From Polytrichum commune (taxonomy: Eukaryota > Streptophyta > Polytrichopsida > Polytrichales > Polytrichaceae): DNA of 64,000 bases. The first letter of the stretch is position 1, and each line of letters opens with the position of its first letter. The DNA lies in the NCBI GenBank assembly GCA_950295325.1, contig OX485809.1, forward strand, positions 7,006,001-7,070,000, read 5' to 3'. Under the pieces are notes generated by a model, which searched no databases, was not told where the DNA came from, and worked only from the letters and a program-made list of their open reading frames with translations. Made by a program: the position numbers and the translations under genes. Of this stretch, positions 47,663-59,739 are shown piece by piece.

Positions 47663-50600
47663 ATGGAGAGTTTGTGCAAGGCGATGAAGGTGGGGGAGAT
47701 GGGGCAAGCAATGGGGCAGGTGATCCCGCTGCTGGGGCTGATGACGGTGATCCGGCAGACCATCCCGCCCGAGGGTCACAGCGTCGTGCGCTTCTGCTCG
47801 GGGGTGGTGAAGGAGTGGCTCAACCCATTTTGTGTGTACAATGTGCCCGAATTCGAGGCGTCCATGCCCAATGATCTGTACCGCGACGTGCAATTGCACC
47901 TGGAGAGTTGTCGTGCGTTCGGGAAAGCGAGGAAGATGACGCTGTTGCGCTTGCAGAACTCCAAGGTGCTCACCATGCGCTTGGCGAGCTCCAGCGACAT
48001 CGTCGTCGACACTTATAAGGTAGGTATGTAAGTGGGAGGAGGATGTGGATATGAATTTGCAAATGTTTTTCAATTATTGGGATGACTTGGTATATTGTGG
48101 GAGGATTTCCTAAGTAGAGATGTGTTTTTCAGATACTTTCTTCTCTGCACCCACTTCTCGTAGGATTAGGAGATATGTGATTAGTGCAAGACGATTGGCG
48201 AATTCAAATCGTGTCCGAAGCTATGTGCCTCATAATTTTTGGAGCTCGTATGAATTTCTTATTCACTATGAATGTGAAGATTCTTGTGCTCACAAATGGT
48301 CATACAGGTTTCCCTGATCATGGTGACTGTGGAGCCTAGAATGGTTAGCGCATTTTGAGCATGTAGTCCAATCTCTTTTGAACACATGATGTCTTTATGG
48401 TGTCTGTTCTTAGATCCACACCTAACCACGTACCACTCAAATATTAGGTGTCCAGATTATTGCTTTGTTGGATTTAGGTACATCTACTTTATGCTGTTCA
48501 TAGGGACGAAGTGGGAAGGAGTGCTCTACTGTGGGCACTTATTCCAACTCCACATACCATTTTGGGTTGCCGGATCAGATTGGGAATTGTCTCATCTGGT
48601 TTGGGACTCTAACGAATCACAAAGAGTGCCATTTCAAGTTTCAGCAAAGTTGGAGTTGAGTTGAAATGTGAAATGTGGAGGAATACCCTATTGTGGGTAC
48701 TTAAATTCAAACTCCACATAACATTTCGGGTTCCTGATCAGATGGGAAATTGTCTCATTTGGATAGCAACTGCAATGAATCATTAAATTGTCGCTGCAGG
48801 TTTCATTGAGATTGGCGTTGAGATGCAGCGGTTATAAGAGTTCAAAGTGATGATTCTCTTTCTTCTTTAAGGATCACGTAGATTCTCCCAATTGTGACGT
48901 TAACTATTGAACCTAGATTGGTGTCTTGACCACATACTTGAATCTCATTGGAACATGTGTCTTTTTTGGTGTCTGATTAAGAAGAGTAACCAACTTAATT
49001 CCTTAATGGATTGGGAATTGGCTCATCGTGGTTAGCAACTGTGACAAATCATGAAGATTGTCGTTGATTCAATTTCACAAGAGTTAGAGATGCGAAAGGT
49101 ATAAAACGTCAAAGTGATGCGATCACAGAGGTGAAATGTAAAGGACTGCCCTATTGAGAGATCAAAGTGACGATTCTTGTTCTCTTCAAGCAGATACTTA
49201 GACCCGGCTCCTAATTGTGTTAAGGCATGTGGCCCTATTGTGGGCACTTGCAACTTTGCAATCAATATTGGCTGTTGGATCGGAACGGATCGAATTGGAA
49301 CTTGTTTTTCTGGTTAGCAATTGCAGTAAATTACAAAGATTGTCATTTCAGGTTTCGAAACCAGAGTTGAGCAGTGTCCAGTTTCTGGGATAATTGGTCA
49401 AAACTTTAGTGTTTCCGAGTCCAACCAGTTACATGTGAACTTTCGGTTTTTCTTCATTGATTTGAGGTATATTCCACAGATTCCTCTAAAATGATAGGTA
49501 ATTTTCCTGAAGTCTTGAACTTCAAAGGTGATTTCTCAAACTCAACTGCTTCACCTGTAACTACAGTAGTGGTCAATTCTCCCCGTTCGTTGGAGTTGAG
49601 ATGCAAAAGTTTTAGGAAGTCAACTTCCTGTTTAAGTAATGATATAGGCCCTCCAAATTATATTATTAATGATTGAACCTAGAATGGTGTCTGAGAACAT
49701 AGTATGATAGTACAATAGCATTACAACATTAGTCTCTTTGGTGTCCATTCTTCACTACAAACCTTGCCATACACCATTTAAATATAGCTGTTTGATTAAG
49801 GAGGGTGACAATATAAGACCCACATACCTAAGTACAAGATTCCCTGTGCTTTAAGAGGGATAAATTGGAGGTAGAATGTGAAGGAATGCCCTCTTGTGGG
49901 GACTTCCAACCCCGAAACCCACTAAGGTAGCTGAGTCTTCCGACTAGCCCACTTCTCCTAGGATTAGATCAGTGGAGCAGAAATTTTATGTGCCAACTCT
50001 GAAACCCACTAGAATTGCAAAACGAGTTGTGCAGTAAATCAAATCAATTCAGCGTAATTTTCAGTGTGCAGGGCGTGAATCCCACGTGCCTTATCATCAT
50101 GTGTTTTTGCAAAACTGCAGGGTATGACGGTCTGGTGGACGCATTCTCAGTCTTCGAAACACAGGAGCTCCTCCAGAAGCCAACATCCGAGCCTCGGAGA
50201 ATCCGACTTCAAGGCATTCCACTTGAAGTTCCGGAAGCGGGACAAAGCCCGATTAATACCCGAGTACTTGGACCACTTGTCGAAAGGCGCGAATTCGTAT
50301 TCAGGCAAAACACGCGAGATCAAGATTTTCACCAACCAAGAAGGTGGGTACCACCATTTCATGGTGGGCGGGGCGCGGCGCCTGTGGGATCCGATCCCGT
50401 ACAAGCATCCTTCGACGTTCGACACGCTCGCGATGGACCCGTGCTTGAAGGAGAAAATTATTGCGGACCTGACGTCGTTCCGGAATGACAAATCCTTTTA
50501 TGAGAGAACGGGGAGGGCTTGGAAGAGGGGTTACTTGTTGTACGGGCCGCCCGGGACAGGAAAGTCCAGTATGGTGGCTGCCATGGCGAATTTCCTGAAA

Positions 50601-52968
50601 TACGACATTTATGATCTCGAACTCACTCAGGTAAGGTAGACGTACGTGTCTAATCCGGTTACTTATCTTAGTTGGTGGACACCTATGTTTGAGTCGGTAT
50701 GTGCTTTGGTGTGGCGAGTCCAAGAACAGACACCAAAATGGCATTCTTTATCATGTGTTCAAAAGAGATTGGAGTGCGTGCTCAAAATGTGATAACCATT
50801 CAAGATTCAAGAGTCAACATAAGTGGGGGGATCTACATGACCATTTAATGAGCATGAGAATCTTCCTTTTGATAAAGAATAAGATATTCATAAAGAGCTC
50901 CGAAAATTGTGAGGCAAATGGCGACGGGCACGATTTATATCTGGTAACATCTTGCACTAATTGTGCGCTTCATATCCTACAAGAAGTGGGTGCAGGGAAA
51001 AAATTATTCAAATAACACCTCAAGGTTTCTCAATTTTCCTATAAATTAAAGTTTTCTGTTGAGTTATCTGTAAAGGGAGGGTTGATCTCAGTGTTGGCCG
51101 GTTCTAACATACATGGTGCGGTCGGATGTCAACCCGGTTATCACACTATTATGGATCATAGCTATCTGCGGATCTCCATTTTTTTTCTTTCAGGGTTGGG
51201 TGGATCCATATGATCATTAATGAAGAGCGGCAATCTTTACTTTGACGATGATGATGAAGAAGATCAGTTCATATGAGCTCCACAGATTATGAGGACAGTG
51301 AGTATGGGCTTAATTTTGATGTGCTGATTATCTCGTACTAATCGCGTGTTTAGTATCCCAGTCGAACTGGGTGCAGAGCTAATAACATCTCGTTTAGGCC
51401 CACTTACCATAGCAAAGAAAAGGATATGATTCATCTTTCTCGTTGGGTGATCAGGTGCGCAGCAACATCGATCTGCGGCAATTGCTCGTTCAGACGACAA
51501 ACAGGTCAATCATACTGCTGGAAGACATCGACTGCTCCGTAAATTTCACTGGTGCCCGCAACTCGGGGAGAGGAAGATTTGTCAAGCGTCCAGGTGAGAG
51601 GTTTCTTCCCTTCCGCCTTTCCTTTAAGAAGCATCCTGCATCTTTGTTGCGGTTTAGGGTTCGGGGTTTTAGGGTTTATGGTGTTCAGCATTCAGATCAC
51701 AAAATTCTGCTCATTGTAACTTACAGTGCTTTCGAGCGTTTGTGTGCATATATATAATCTGTTATCATAATTTGGTTGAGGCGAGAGTAATCCTTGGGAA
51801 CGTGAATTTCATTCAACGTAGCACTTGCATGCTTTAGGCTCTAAACCCTGAATGCAGGGGGACTCAAGAAGGAACTGAAAATTTCCACTTTGATGATAAC
51901 GAAGACGAGCTCCGCAAATCATGAAAAAAATGGTGACCGTCTTGATTTCGATTTGCTAATTGTCTCATACTAATCTCGTACTAACTGCGTGTTGCGTATC
52001 CTAGGAGAAGTAGGCGCAGAGCTTAAGAGTGTTCATTGTAGGCTCTAAACAACCCTGAACCCCAAACTCTAAAATCCTAGACTCTAACCCCATTTCCAGT
52101 TGCCACTTTAGGGGACCTGGTAGAGGAGGTCGAAGATCCGAACAAGATCACACTTTCAGGGCTGTTGAACTTCGTTGACGGGTTGTGGTCGTGTTGTGGC
52201 GACGAGCGCATTTTCGTTTTCACGACGAACCACGTGCAAAAACTCGACCCCGCGCTTGTGCGCGCGGGCCGTATGGACATGCAGATCGAGATGTCGTACT
52301 GTGCATTCCCGGCGTTCAAAGTGCTTGCCCGGAACTACTTGGCGATCGAAGACCACGCGATGTATGCACAAGTCGAAAATGCGTTCGAAAGCAAAAAAAA
52401 GAATCTCACTCCCGCTCAAGTTGCCGAGATTCTCATTCAAAACAAAGGCGACGTTGACGCGGCTCTCGCCAAAGTCATCGAAGCTTTATTGGACCAAAAC
52501 ACACCTATTTTTGAAGTGCCAACCAAGGAGACTAACTCACCTCAAGTGAACGGACCCGAAAACGTGGTCATGGGGGACAACAAAAGTGACGTGATTTGTA
52601 CTTTGCGGAAAGTAATTCAAGAACTCGAGAGAGTAGAAGTTGAGGCTGCGCCGACCCGATTGCCAATCGCGCATCATGAGCCGGTGGTATCTCCGAATGT
52701 TGTGGCAAGCCATGGACGTGTGAAAAGTACGGACCCGATTTTACATGCAGATTATAAGGGTTCGTCGACGCCGCCCGCCTCGAACGGTGGTGGTCATCAT
52801 CATCGTGTGGGGTACTCGAATGCAAAGGAATTGGTAGCTTCGCTTCGCAAGAACCATATGGAGATGAATTCGGCATTCGAGAGGCTCATTCGAGATCTTG
52901 ATGATCAGCAATCTGTTTCTAGTCAAAGATTAGTTGCGGAGAAGATGGAAGCGAATGGGGTGGCGTGA
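47663..52968 (+). CDS. AAA-ATPase, ASD/BCS1-like (four exons, 624 aa)
   Basis: Exons: 47663-48019, 50121-50630, 51455-51593, 52100-52968; all introns GT-AG (phases 0, 0, 1). Residues 1-119 form the plant ASD amino-terminal region with a hydrophobic helix (VIPLLGLMTVI, about 20-30), probably a membrane anchor. Exon 2 has K-A-F-H-L-K-F-R-K-R and the Walker A GPPGTGKSS (261-269). Exon 3 has Walker B SIILLEDID (307-315). Exon 4 has LSGLLNFVDGLWSCCGDERI (354-373), sensor TTNH (377-380) and the arginine-finger segment RAGRMDMQIEMSYC (390-403), where most relatives have RPGRMD. Residues about 440-624 are a long polar, poorly structured tail; family members are usually about 450-530 aa. Known members sit in mitochondrial, ER or peroxisomal membranes; the compartment here is not evident. 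Start chosen because duplicated upstream copies share it. Confidence 0.93.
48020..50120 (+). other. Intron 1 of AAA gene
   Basis: Donor GTAGGT at 48020, acceptor CTGCAG ending 50120. It contains a reverse-orientation family A copy (about 48110-48455), further reverse fragments (about 48925-48990 and 49690-49835), a reverse family E copy (about 49405-49566), and two or three related segments near 48500-49330 sharing 'cctattgtgggca(c/t)tt', 'ccggatcaga' and 'ttgtctcat' words, an internal tandem duplication. Confidence 0.7.
48110..48455 (-). mobile_element. Family A MITE-like repeat in AAA intron 1
   Basis: Reverse complement carries the family A order: 'tggacacctaatatttgagtgg', 'gttaggtgtggatc', 'tgttcaaaagagattgga', 'gagctccaaaaattatgagg', 'gagaagtgggtgcag'. 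Near-complete copy. Confidence 0.75.
50645..51010 (+). mobile_element. Family A MITE-like repeat in AAA intron 2
   Basis: One of the clearest copies: 'atccggttacttatctta', 'gacacctatgtttgagtcgg', 'tgttcaaaagagattgga', 'caacataagtgggggga', 'gagctccgaaaattgtgagg', 'cctacaagaagtgggtgcag'. It begins about 15 bp after the donor site of exon 2. Confidence 0.8.
51196..51415 (+). mobile_element. Family A 3' half in AAA intron 2
   Basis: Only the right half is present: 'atccatatgatcattaatga', 'gagctccacagattatgagg', 'ctcgtactaatcgcgtgtt', and the terminus TTTAGGCCCACTTACC at about 51396-51411. It lies about 40 bp from the exon 3 acceptor. Confidence 0.7.
51868..52050 (+). mobile_element. Family A 3' half in AAA intron 3
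   Basis: 'ctttgatgataa', 'gagctccgcaaatcatga', 'ctcgtactaactgcgtgtt', 'cctaggagaagtaggcgcag' and 'gtgttcattgtagg' in family order. Close to the exon 4 acceptor (52099). Confidence 0.7.
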
Positions 52969-53019
52969 CATAATTCGGCGCATCTCCAAGGGTAGGAGCG
53001 AAGTGTACATGTATGTAAG

Positions 53020-53345
53020 GTAAGGAGGGGGGCCTAATTCGGTTACTTATCTCGATCGATCTTGTGTGGTGTGTGGATCAAAGAATGGACACCCAAAAGA
53101 CATGATGTGTTTGAAAGAGATTGGACAATGTGCTCAAAATCTAGGGTCGGTAGTCAACAGAATGGGGGAATACAGCTATGTGATCTTTCAGGAAGAAAGA
53201 GAATCTTGACTTTGATGATAAATAAGGTGCTAATATCTTATCCGGAGATTATAGAGAAATCGACCACATCCTCGATTTGGATTCTAATCATGCGTTGAAT
53301 GTCGTAGGAGAAGCGGGCTACCCGGAAATACATTACCATTCAAGA
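53020..53345 (+). mobile_element. Family A MITE-like repeat 3' of AAA gene
   Basis: Starts near GGTAAGGAGGGGGGCCTAAT 50 bp after the stop codon, continues with 'ttcggttacttatct', 'gtttgaaagagattggaca', 'gtcaacagaatggggg' and 'gtcgtaggagaagcgggct'. It may form part of the 3' untranslated region. Another partial copy lies at about 53975-54105. Confidence 0.75.
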
Positions 53346-56300
53346 CCCATCTACCTTTATGGCCTGGGGAGAGAGGGAACCATGAAAATGGAGCAGACTC
53401 CGTGGATCAGCGACGAAAGACGCACATACACTACACCCAGCTGACGAAAACACATCATTGATTGTGTCAAATCAGGCACGCATTTTCTATATAATTACAA
53501 TTTTACAATTTGAGGATACGGAGAGAATTAGGTAGTGGCTCCAAGGAATCGTCTGTTACACAGTGCAGCGGCAACTTAAAGATCTTGCTTGATGTGTCAG
53601 CTTGAAGGTCCACGTGCATGTATTGATGGGAAATCCTCCCAAATTTTGATTGCAACTTGAAGCCCAGCTGTTTTCCAAAGATCATTCAGTTGCACCCAAT
53701 CGCAGGAAGCGATGGATTTGCCAATTTGGCTCAAGTACTGAAGCGCTACTATACCTCTTGTACGAGTGTGATGGAATTTGCTCACTAAAATCTCAACCAC
53801 GGTCATTACTGGCAGGGGTAGAGTATCTTGTGACCTTCTTACTGTTTCTGAAATTTCTTGGTAAAGTACGTCATTTTGTCAGTCATTCATGGATCCTTTA
53901 GGCCATTCAAGTGAGCTCAAAGGATCTCCACCAATTAAGTATGTGGGCTTCATGAGATCACTTTTCTTAGTCACACACCTATAATTTGTGTGGAATATGG
54001 CAAGGTTTGTAGTTCAGAGAGGACACCCGAAAGACATGTGTCATGATGAGATTGGACTATGTGCTCAACAGTATGGACACCATTCCAAATTCAAGTACAC
54101 CAAATATACCAATTATTGAGTGTGGAAAATTAGTGAGGGTGGGAAATTACTACATTCCTTTTATGCTATGAATTAGTGCCACCAAACGATCTGAGAAGCA
54201 TTCTTCATCTTAGCACTTGGCAGTAATCACTTAAAGTATCGGCACTTGGCATTATTCCTTGACAAGCATGTGGCACACACTAATCACAAGCATGCAAAAG
54301 TTTCTTGAGATCTATGGTAAATGAGCGAAGAATAAATTGTAGTCATAAATTTAGTGTCACTCAATAGCACCTTTAGCTCTCGGTAACTGTAAGATTTGGC
54401 TAGATTGTGGGTGTGATCTTGAGTTAGTACCACCCTCACTAATTGTAATCTTTAGTGTAGTGAACACAACTAGGTTCAAGTATTGAATACATATATTTTG
54501 TATTCATGTATGTGTACATGTAGTCACGTGTATTAAATGTATTCCAAATACACTCGAGTACAAAACGAGTACCAAAACAAAATCTTTACAAAATATTACA
54601 CATAACTACACTAAATATGAACGCATACACTAAATATCAATAACCCTATGAAAGTAAGTAACATTAAATGTCAACTCAAACACTAAATATCAACTATGGT
54701 AATATGTGGAAGTTACATGTTTGAATTTAGTGTTAATAAGGATATGGGAAAAAAAAAAGAAAAAAAAAAGAAGCTATGATAAGCGAGGTGGCAGTAGGGA
54801 AGGTAGCAACACATTTATGTCTAACACTAATTGTCAAAGAATAAAAAATTAGTGTTGAGCAGGGTAAGGTGGTAACAACACTAAATATAATAAACACTAA
54901 ATTCCTACTTAGTGTAGTATATAAATGGACCCAAGAATTTGCAGAGGGCAAAATTGAGTTCAAAACAAAACTTTATAGAATCCCACACATAACTAGCATA
55001 CAAATGGACCATTTTTTTTTGTAGATCACAAAATTGAGGACATCATAATCTTTAGAGAACCACAAACAACCAATATACAAATGAATCGAGGAAAATTGTA
55101 GAGTGCAAGATTGAGTCTAGTGTTTGTGACATGTGATTGTTTACAAAGAAAGACAATCTTCACCTTAACCTTGTATGACTTTTTCATCTTTTTTCATGAA
55201 CTTGGATTGCTAATTGAATGAGACAATTCCCAAGCCTATCTCATGGTGGACGGTCCATCAAGTCCATTAAACTCCACCCAATGATTACCAAACTTTCTAC
55301 ACATCCTAGAAACCCTCCTAACAAACCAAACCTTGACTAGAGCTAATTTTCTTGGTCCACCTTGATTATTGACAATTTTAGCTTCACACACGACAATCAT
55401 AACCAAGATTTAAGATAGTATCATGGTTTGCAATGGTAAGGAGATTAGGCTTCATGAATTGTATATAATATGCCAATCTTAATATGAGTTAATCGACCTT
55501 TAGATTAAGTTGGTTTGCCATGTTCAATTGACTTACAACCGCACTTTTGAAAATTCTAGAATCCCCTACCTCTACACTAGCCACAATGGAGGTCATATTA
55601 TAAAAGTTTATGCTATGAACCACAATCTATATCAATTACACGTGATAAATGAGCAACATAACAATATTCAACCATGTGGGTTGGTTCCATGACCCTAGAA
55701 TATGTCAATTCCGTTATGTGGGACCCTTGAACAAAGTAAGAATTTTTTTTACTATACATACATTCAAGCTGACACTTGGAATTTTGTGTGGAAATTAATG
55801 ACTCTCGGCACTATTCACAAGAATCATTGTTCATCTCAGTACTATTCACATGAAACGTTGTTCATCTTGGTATTGTTCACTAAAAATACTATTCTTAGCA
55901 ACACTATCATTAAAAATACATACATTGTTCACAATATCCTTACTATTCATACCGGTGCTATTCATTATTTGTACCGATGTCAGTTTCTTCTTATTTTCTG
56001 AATTTCTTCTTATTTTCTGAATTTCTTCCCATGAATGTAAGATAGTGGAAGCCCATGTCAAATGCTAGATATAGAATAAAACACAACCATGCAACTGAAC
56101 AATGTTATGAATCCTAGTTACACTTCCCATACCCTAGCGATAAACCTCACATCCCTCCAATAGAAATAGTATAACCTACATGGTGGATCTCATGTGTTTA
56201 ATGTTGTCAGGTTGATAAACAACATGCACCCACATCATTATCCTCAATAGTTTTAGTGTTTTAGTGTTTTAAGCTCAATAGTGTGGTCCACAATAGTCAC

Positions 56301-56606
56301 CAAGATTAATATAGTTTGGGGTGATACTTGTTTAGGCACAATCAAGTTGGTTAGATTTTGATTATGTGCGCTTCAACCATGACGATGCCATTCTGAGCAT
56401 GCAAGCAGAGCCTCTCCATCATAATTTCTTTTCATTCATAAAAGCTTGAATGAGAAAAGTCAAGTAACATGGGCTTTTTAAGTTTCAAACCATGTTGGGA
56501 CCAACTCCCATGCAAATGACAAATTTTCATAAGCAAAGTTTCAAACACACAGCATGCTTATTTGGATGTGAGGGAGTCACTTTTCAACATCTCAACACCT
56601 AAGTAG
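53346..56606. other. Intergenic AT-rich stretch
   Basis: No gene supported. A partial family A copy is at about 53975-54105. An exact 15-bp inverted repeat (AATTAGTGAGGGTGG at 54128-54142 and its complement at 54430-54444) may bound a 317-bp element. The sequence around 55780-55960 repeats 'ctattcaca' and 'cgttgttcat(c/t)t' words several times. Confidence 0.4.
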
Positions 56607-56932
56607 CACTAGTAGAAAACTATGTTAATAAGAATCGCAGCTGAAATCGCTGTGGTTCTTTTGTTCAAACTCATTGCAATCGCTAAACAACTGCAAATTT
56701 GTTTTTTGGTTTAGCAAATGAAAATTTGAGAATTTTGGGGGTTCGTAATATACCGTTGGAAAGGTCTTGAAAATACCTTTCCAACAGTACACTAGACGCC
56801 TTAGAATTTTTAGAATTGCAATCGCAATATGGAAAAGAAAAATATGTAGTCGTTTAGCAACTGCATGAGGCTGGTCAAAAGAACCGCAGCCGATTTTGGC
56901 TATAGTATTTTTGGGCGTAGTTTCTACTAGTA
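56607..56932. mobile_element. CACTA-type MITE
   Basis: A 326-bp element with ends CACTAGTAGAAAACTA and, on the other strand, TACTAGTAGAAACTA, flanked by TAG and TAA (3-bp duplication with one mismatch). Subterminal GAATCGCAGC / GAACCGCAGC and related words repeat. An internal hairpin (TTGGAAAGGT .. ACCTTTCCAA) sits near 56755-56785. Termini beginning CACTA with subterminal repeats are diagnostic of the En/Spm superfamily. Confidence 0.75.
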
Positions 56933-57240
56933 TAAGTACACATCAAGGACATTCAAGATATATGTGAACCTCCGTATGGACCCCCGACACAATAAACTTT
57001 TTGAATCTTATAACATACACCTTGACAAGAGACCTCATGAACAATACTAACTCCAATCACAACTTTCTCACCAACATTCCTCCTCATTATGAAATGTTGG
57101 CAAGTTGTGCTCTTCAACTTGTTGATCCAATGGCCAAATGGGTTTATGGGGTTGGAAGTGCCTACAATAGGCACACGCGCGCACACACACACACACATAC
57201 GTCATAGGCCAGCTTTCCGAGCCAATGAACGAAGAGAACC

Positions 57241-57600
57241 GACCGCTAGTTACAGATGAACCAATGGAAGGGTTGATCACACTAGCCAATTCAGACATCA
57301 TCCGTCGACATCTCCAGCTCTAATAGTGTGAAAAGTGGTGGGCCAACATCTATTTCTCAACATAGTCCCTAGGAATTTCACGACTAGAACCGGACAAAGA
57401 TTCTAGTGTGATGGGGGCATGAGTGTGAGATATAATATGTTGTAGTCCAAGACTTCCAGGAAGACGACCAATCATTTTAGAGGAATCTATGGAATATGCC
57501 TCCAAATTAGTGAACAAAAAATTGCAAGATGTCAACTTGTAACCGGTTGGACTTGGAAACATTAGGATTTTGGATACTTGTTTCCAAGCCTCTCCCAACT
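57241..57600 (+). repeat. Family E segments with intervening sequence
   Basis: A family E terminus (CTAGTTACAGATGAACC, about 57246) is followed 200 bp later by 'tcattttagaggaatctat' and 'aacttgtaaccggttggactt' (about 57472-57555), so the copy appears split or internally expanded. An (AC)n tract is at about 57181-57197. Confidence 0.55.
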
Positions 57601-57671
57601 CACCAACCTCTTGCTTTTTAGGGACCTCTCTACTTTCACTTTGAAAAATATGAAGTAATCTTTGGGAATAA

Positions 57672-58236
57672 GGGGTGCTTCACACTATGGCCGAAGGTCG
57701 AGAGGCTGTCGATTTCCACCAATCATATTGCAAGAAACCAAGAGTTCAGCCTCTCGACCCTTCACACTATGGCCAAAGTCCAAAGGCTGTCGTAATTTAA
57801 AATGACTACTTTTTGAAGAAGGCGACGAACTCTCGAAGGAAGTTTGGGTCGGACGGGAATGGAAACCCAAACCATGATCGAGAGGCCGTTGGTGTCTTTT
57901 CATTAAAAAATCAATCATTGATAAGATGTTGGCCGTTGATTAGAGGGGTTGTTTTGGGCAAGGAATAAAGTGGGATGCTCCTTTGGGTTTGGACATTGGG
58001 CTTGGCCTTTGGAGGCTTCACACTTTGGTCGTCCAAGTCAAGAGGCCGTAGGAGTTCATGGCCAAAGGTTTGGACTTTGGACTTGGCCTTTGGAGGCTTC
58101 ACACTATGCCCGGCTGAAGACTCCACTTACTATATTTTATTAGCTATTTTAAGCCCATTTCTTTGGACTCTCAACAACGTTTGGCCACTCAATCCCATGG
58201 CCTCTCGACTTGGATGGCCATAGTGTGAAGCGGACC
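57672..58236. mobile_element. PIF/Harbinger-like MITE with TAA duplication
   Basis: A 565-bp element flanked by TAA (57669-57671 and 58237-58239). Ends: GGGGTGCTTCACACTATGGC and, reverse complement, GGTCCGCTTCACACTATGGC. A 'cttggcctttggaggcttcacact' phrase repeats internally (about 58006 and 58084) and 'cttcacactatggcc' also occurs at 57750, so the termini have been copied inward several times. No coding capacity. Confidence 0.88.
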
Positions 58237-59739
58237 TAAGATGGCAATTACCAACCAAAGTGTGACTTCCAATTTTGCCCTTGCAAACTCACTCACTGCA
58301 GTATGTCAATAAACTACACCAAATATATATTGCATGTGGTATTTTGTATGTCATTGGTGTAATCTTTCTAGTGACACTTATTATGAAGTTTAGAAGTATT
58401 GTCATCCCAACTTACTTTTAGTTCATCTGCTTTTAGTTTGGTATATATAGCACCCTAACATTTATGTCATGAAGTACTATCATGGATGATTGAATTTTGG
58501 ATGATAAACCACTATGTAAGTGGCTAGTATTGTAACTTTGTAAATCTATGATGCCCACAAAATCTACAAGGAATGACAAACAATGCTAGGTTTACATTTA
58601 GTGTTGGTGACACTCCACGGGCAGTTTGCAATTAGTATTGAGCAAGACAAATAGAATTGGTGACATCAAATACAATATTTAATGTAATCTTGCGCTTTGA
58701 CCTTTGTCCCTCTTTTGGACACTCCCTATAGATTATTGAAATGAATTATGATATTGACCTTGTGTTCAAAAATCCACGGCCGCTTTACACATGGACCACT
58801 CGTCTCATGTGTTCCAAAATTAAATTGGATAAATAAATAAAACATGACATATTCAATTGAGACCCAAAAAAACAACAACTTGAACTCTCAACATTCCTAA
58901 GCTAGCTCATGTCTCTTGATATGTGCAAGTAGGTTGCCCCACATTTATTAGCATTTCACACTACTTTGAGTATTTACTACCACAATGTCAAAATTCACTA
59001 ATTATTTTGTTATGTGGTTGCTATACAAATTAATGAAGAAATATATATAAGTGTTTTGATTTGGTTCTTACCCAACGTAATTTTGCATGGGTGAAGAGGA
59101 AACCTATTCTTGAAGGGAACCTAATTGCACATATTAGTGTAGGTGAGTTACAATTTTGGCGTGAGCTTATCACAATCATTCCATATGGGATCCATTAGGT
59201 AAATATTCATAGCACCTACCAAGGGAGAGGAGAAATTAGGGAAGGGAGAGGGTGGAGACGTTAATTACGATTGTAGAGTTTGGGTTGACTAATTTTACCC
59301 AAACTAACCTCTAGCTTTGGGTATGAAACCCCAAATTCATTTACAAGACTAAGCTGGGATGAATCAACAACCAATTTATAGGGGATAAATTTCTACTAAT
59401 ACCCCACCTCTAGTGACGTTATGATATGCATATCAATCAAACGCACCATCTAAGCATTGTAAAGTTTAAGCACTCAAGTTGAAAGCTCAAGTCCAAATTG
59501 GACTTGAGTGAACAAACATGCATTGTAAAAAGAAGAGGAGGCTCACTTTTTCAAGCTCTCAACCTCTAAGATATGTAAATGTTGTTTGGTTCATTTTTTC
59601 ACATTCTTTAACTTCTACTTATTAGGTTTAGAGGACAAAACTTGTGTTGCATGAAGCAAATCTACAATGAAGCATCAACAAAAATTGGATTGAAAAATAA
59701 ACCTCCCCTTATTTAGTTATGGTCATCACCTATGTTCGG
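58237..59739. other. Intergenic dispersed repeats
   Basis: About 58545-58690 is the inverse of 41040-41150, and about 58905-59140 repeats 395-660 in direct orientation. No gene seen. Confidence 0.5.

Noticed and set aside
47513-48073. Long minus-strand open frame (186 codons) opposite AAA exon 1
   Set aside because: It is the antisense shadow of a GC-rich conserved exon and resembles no protein.
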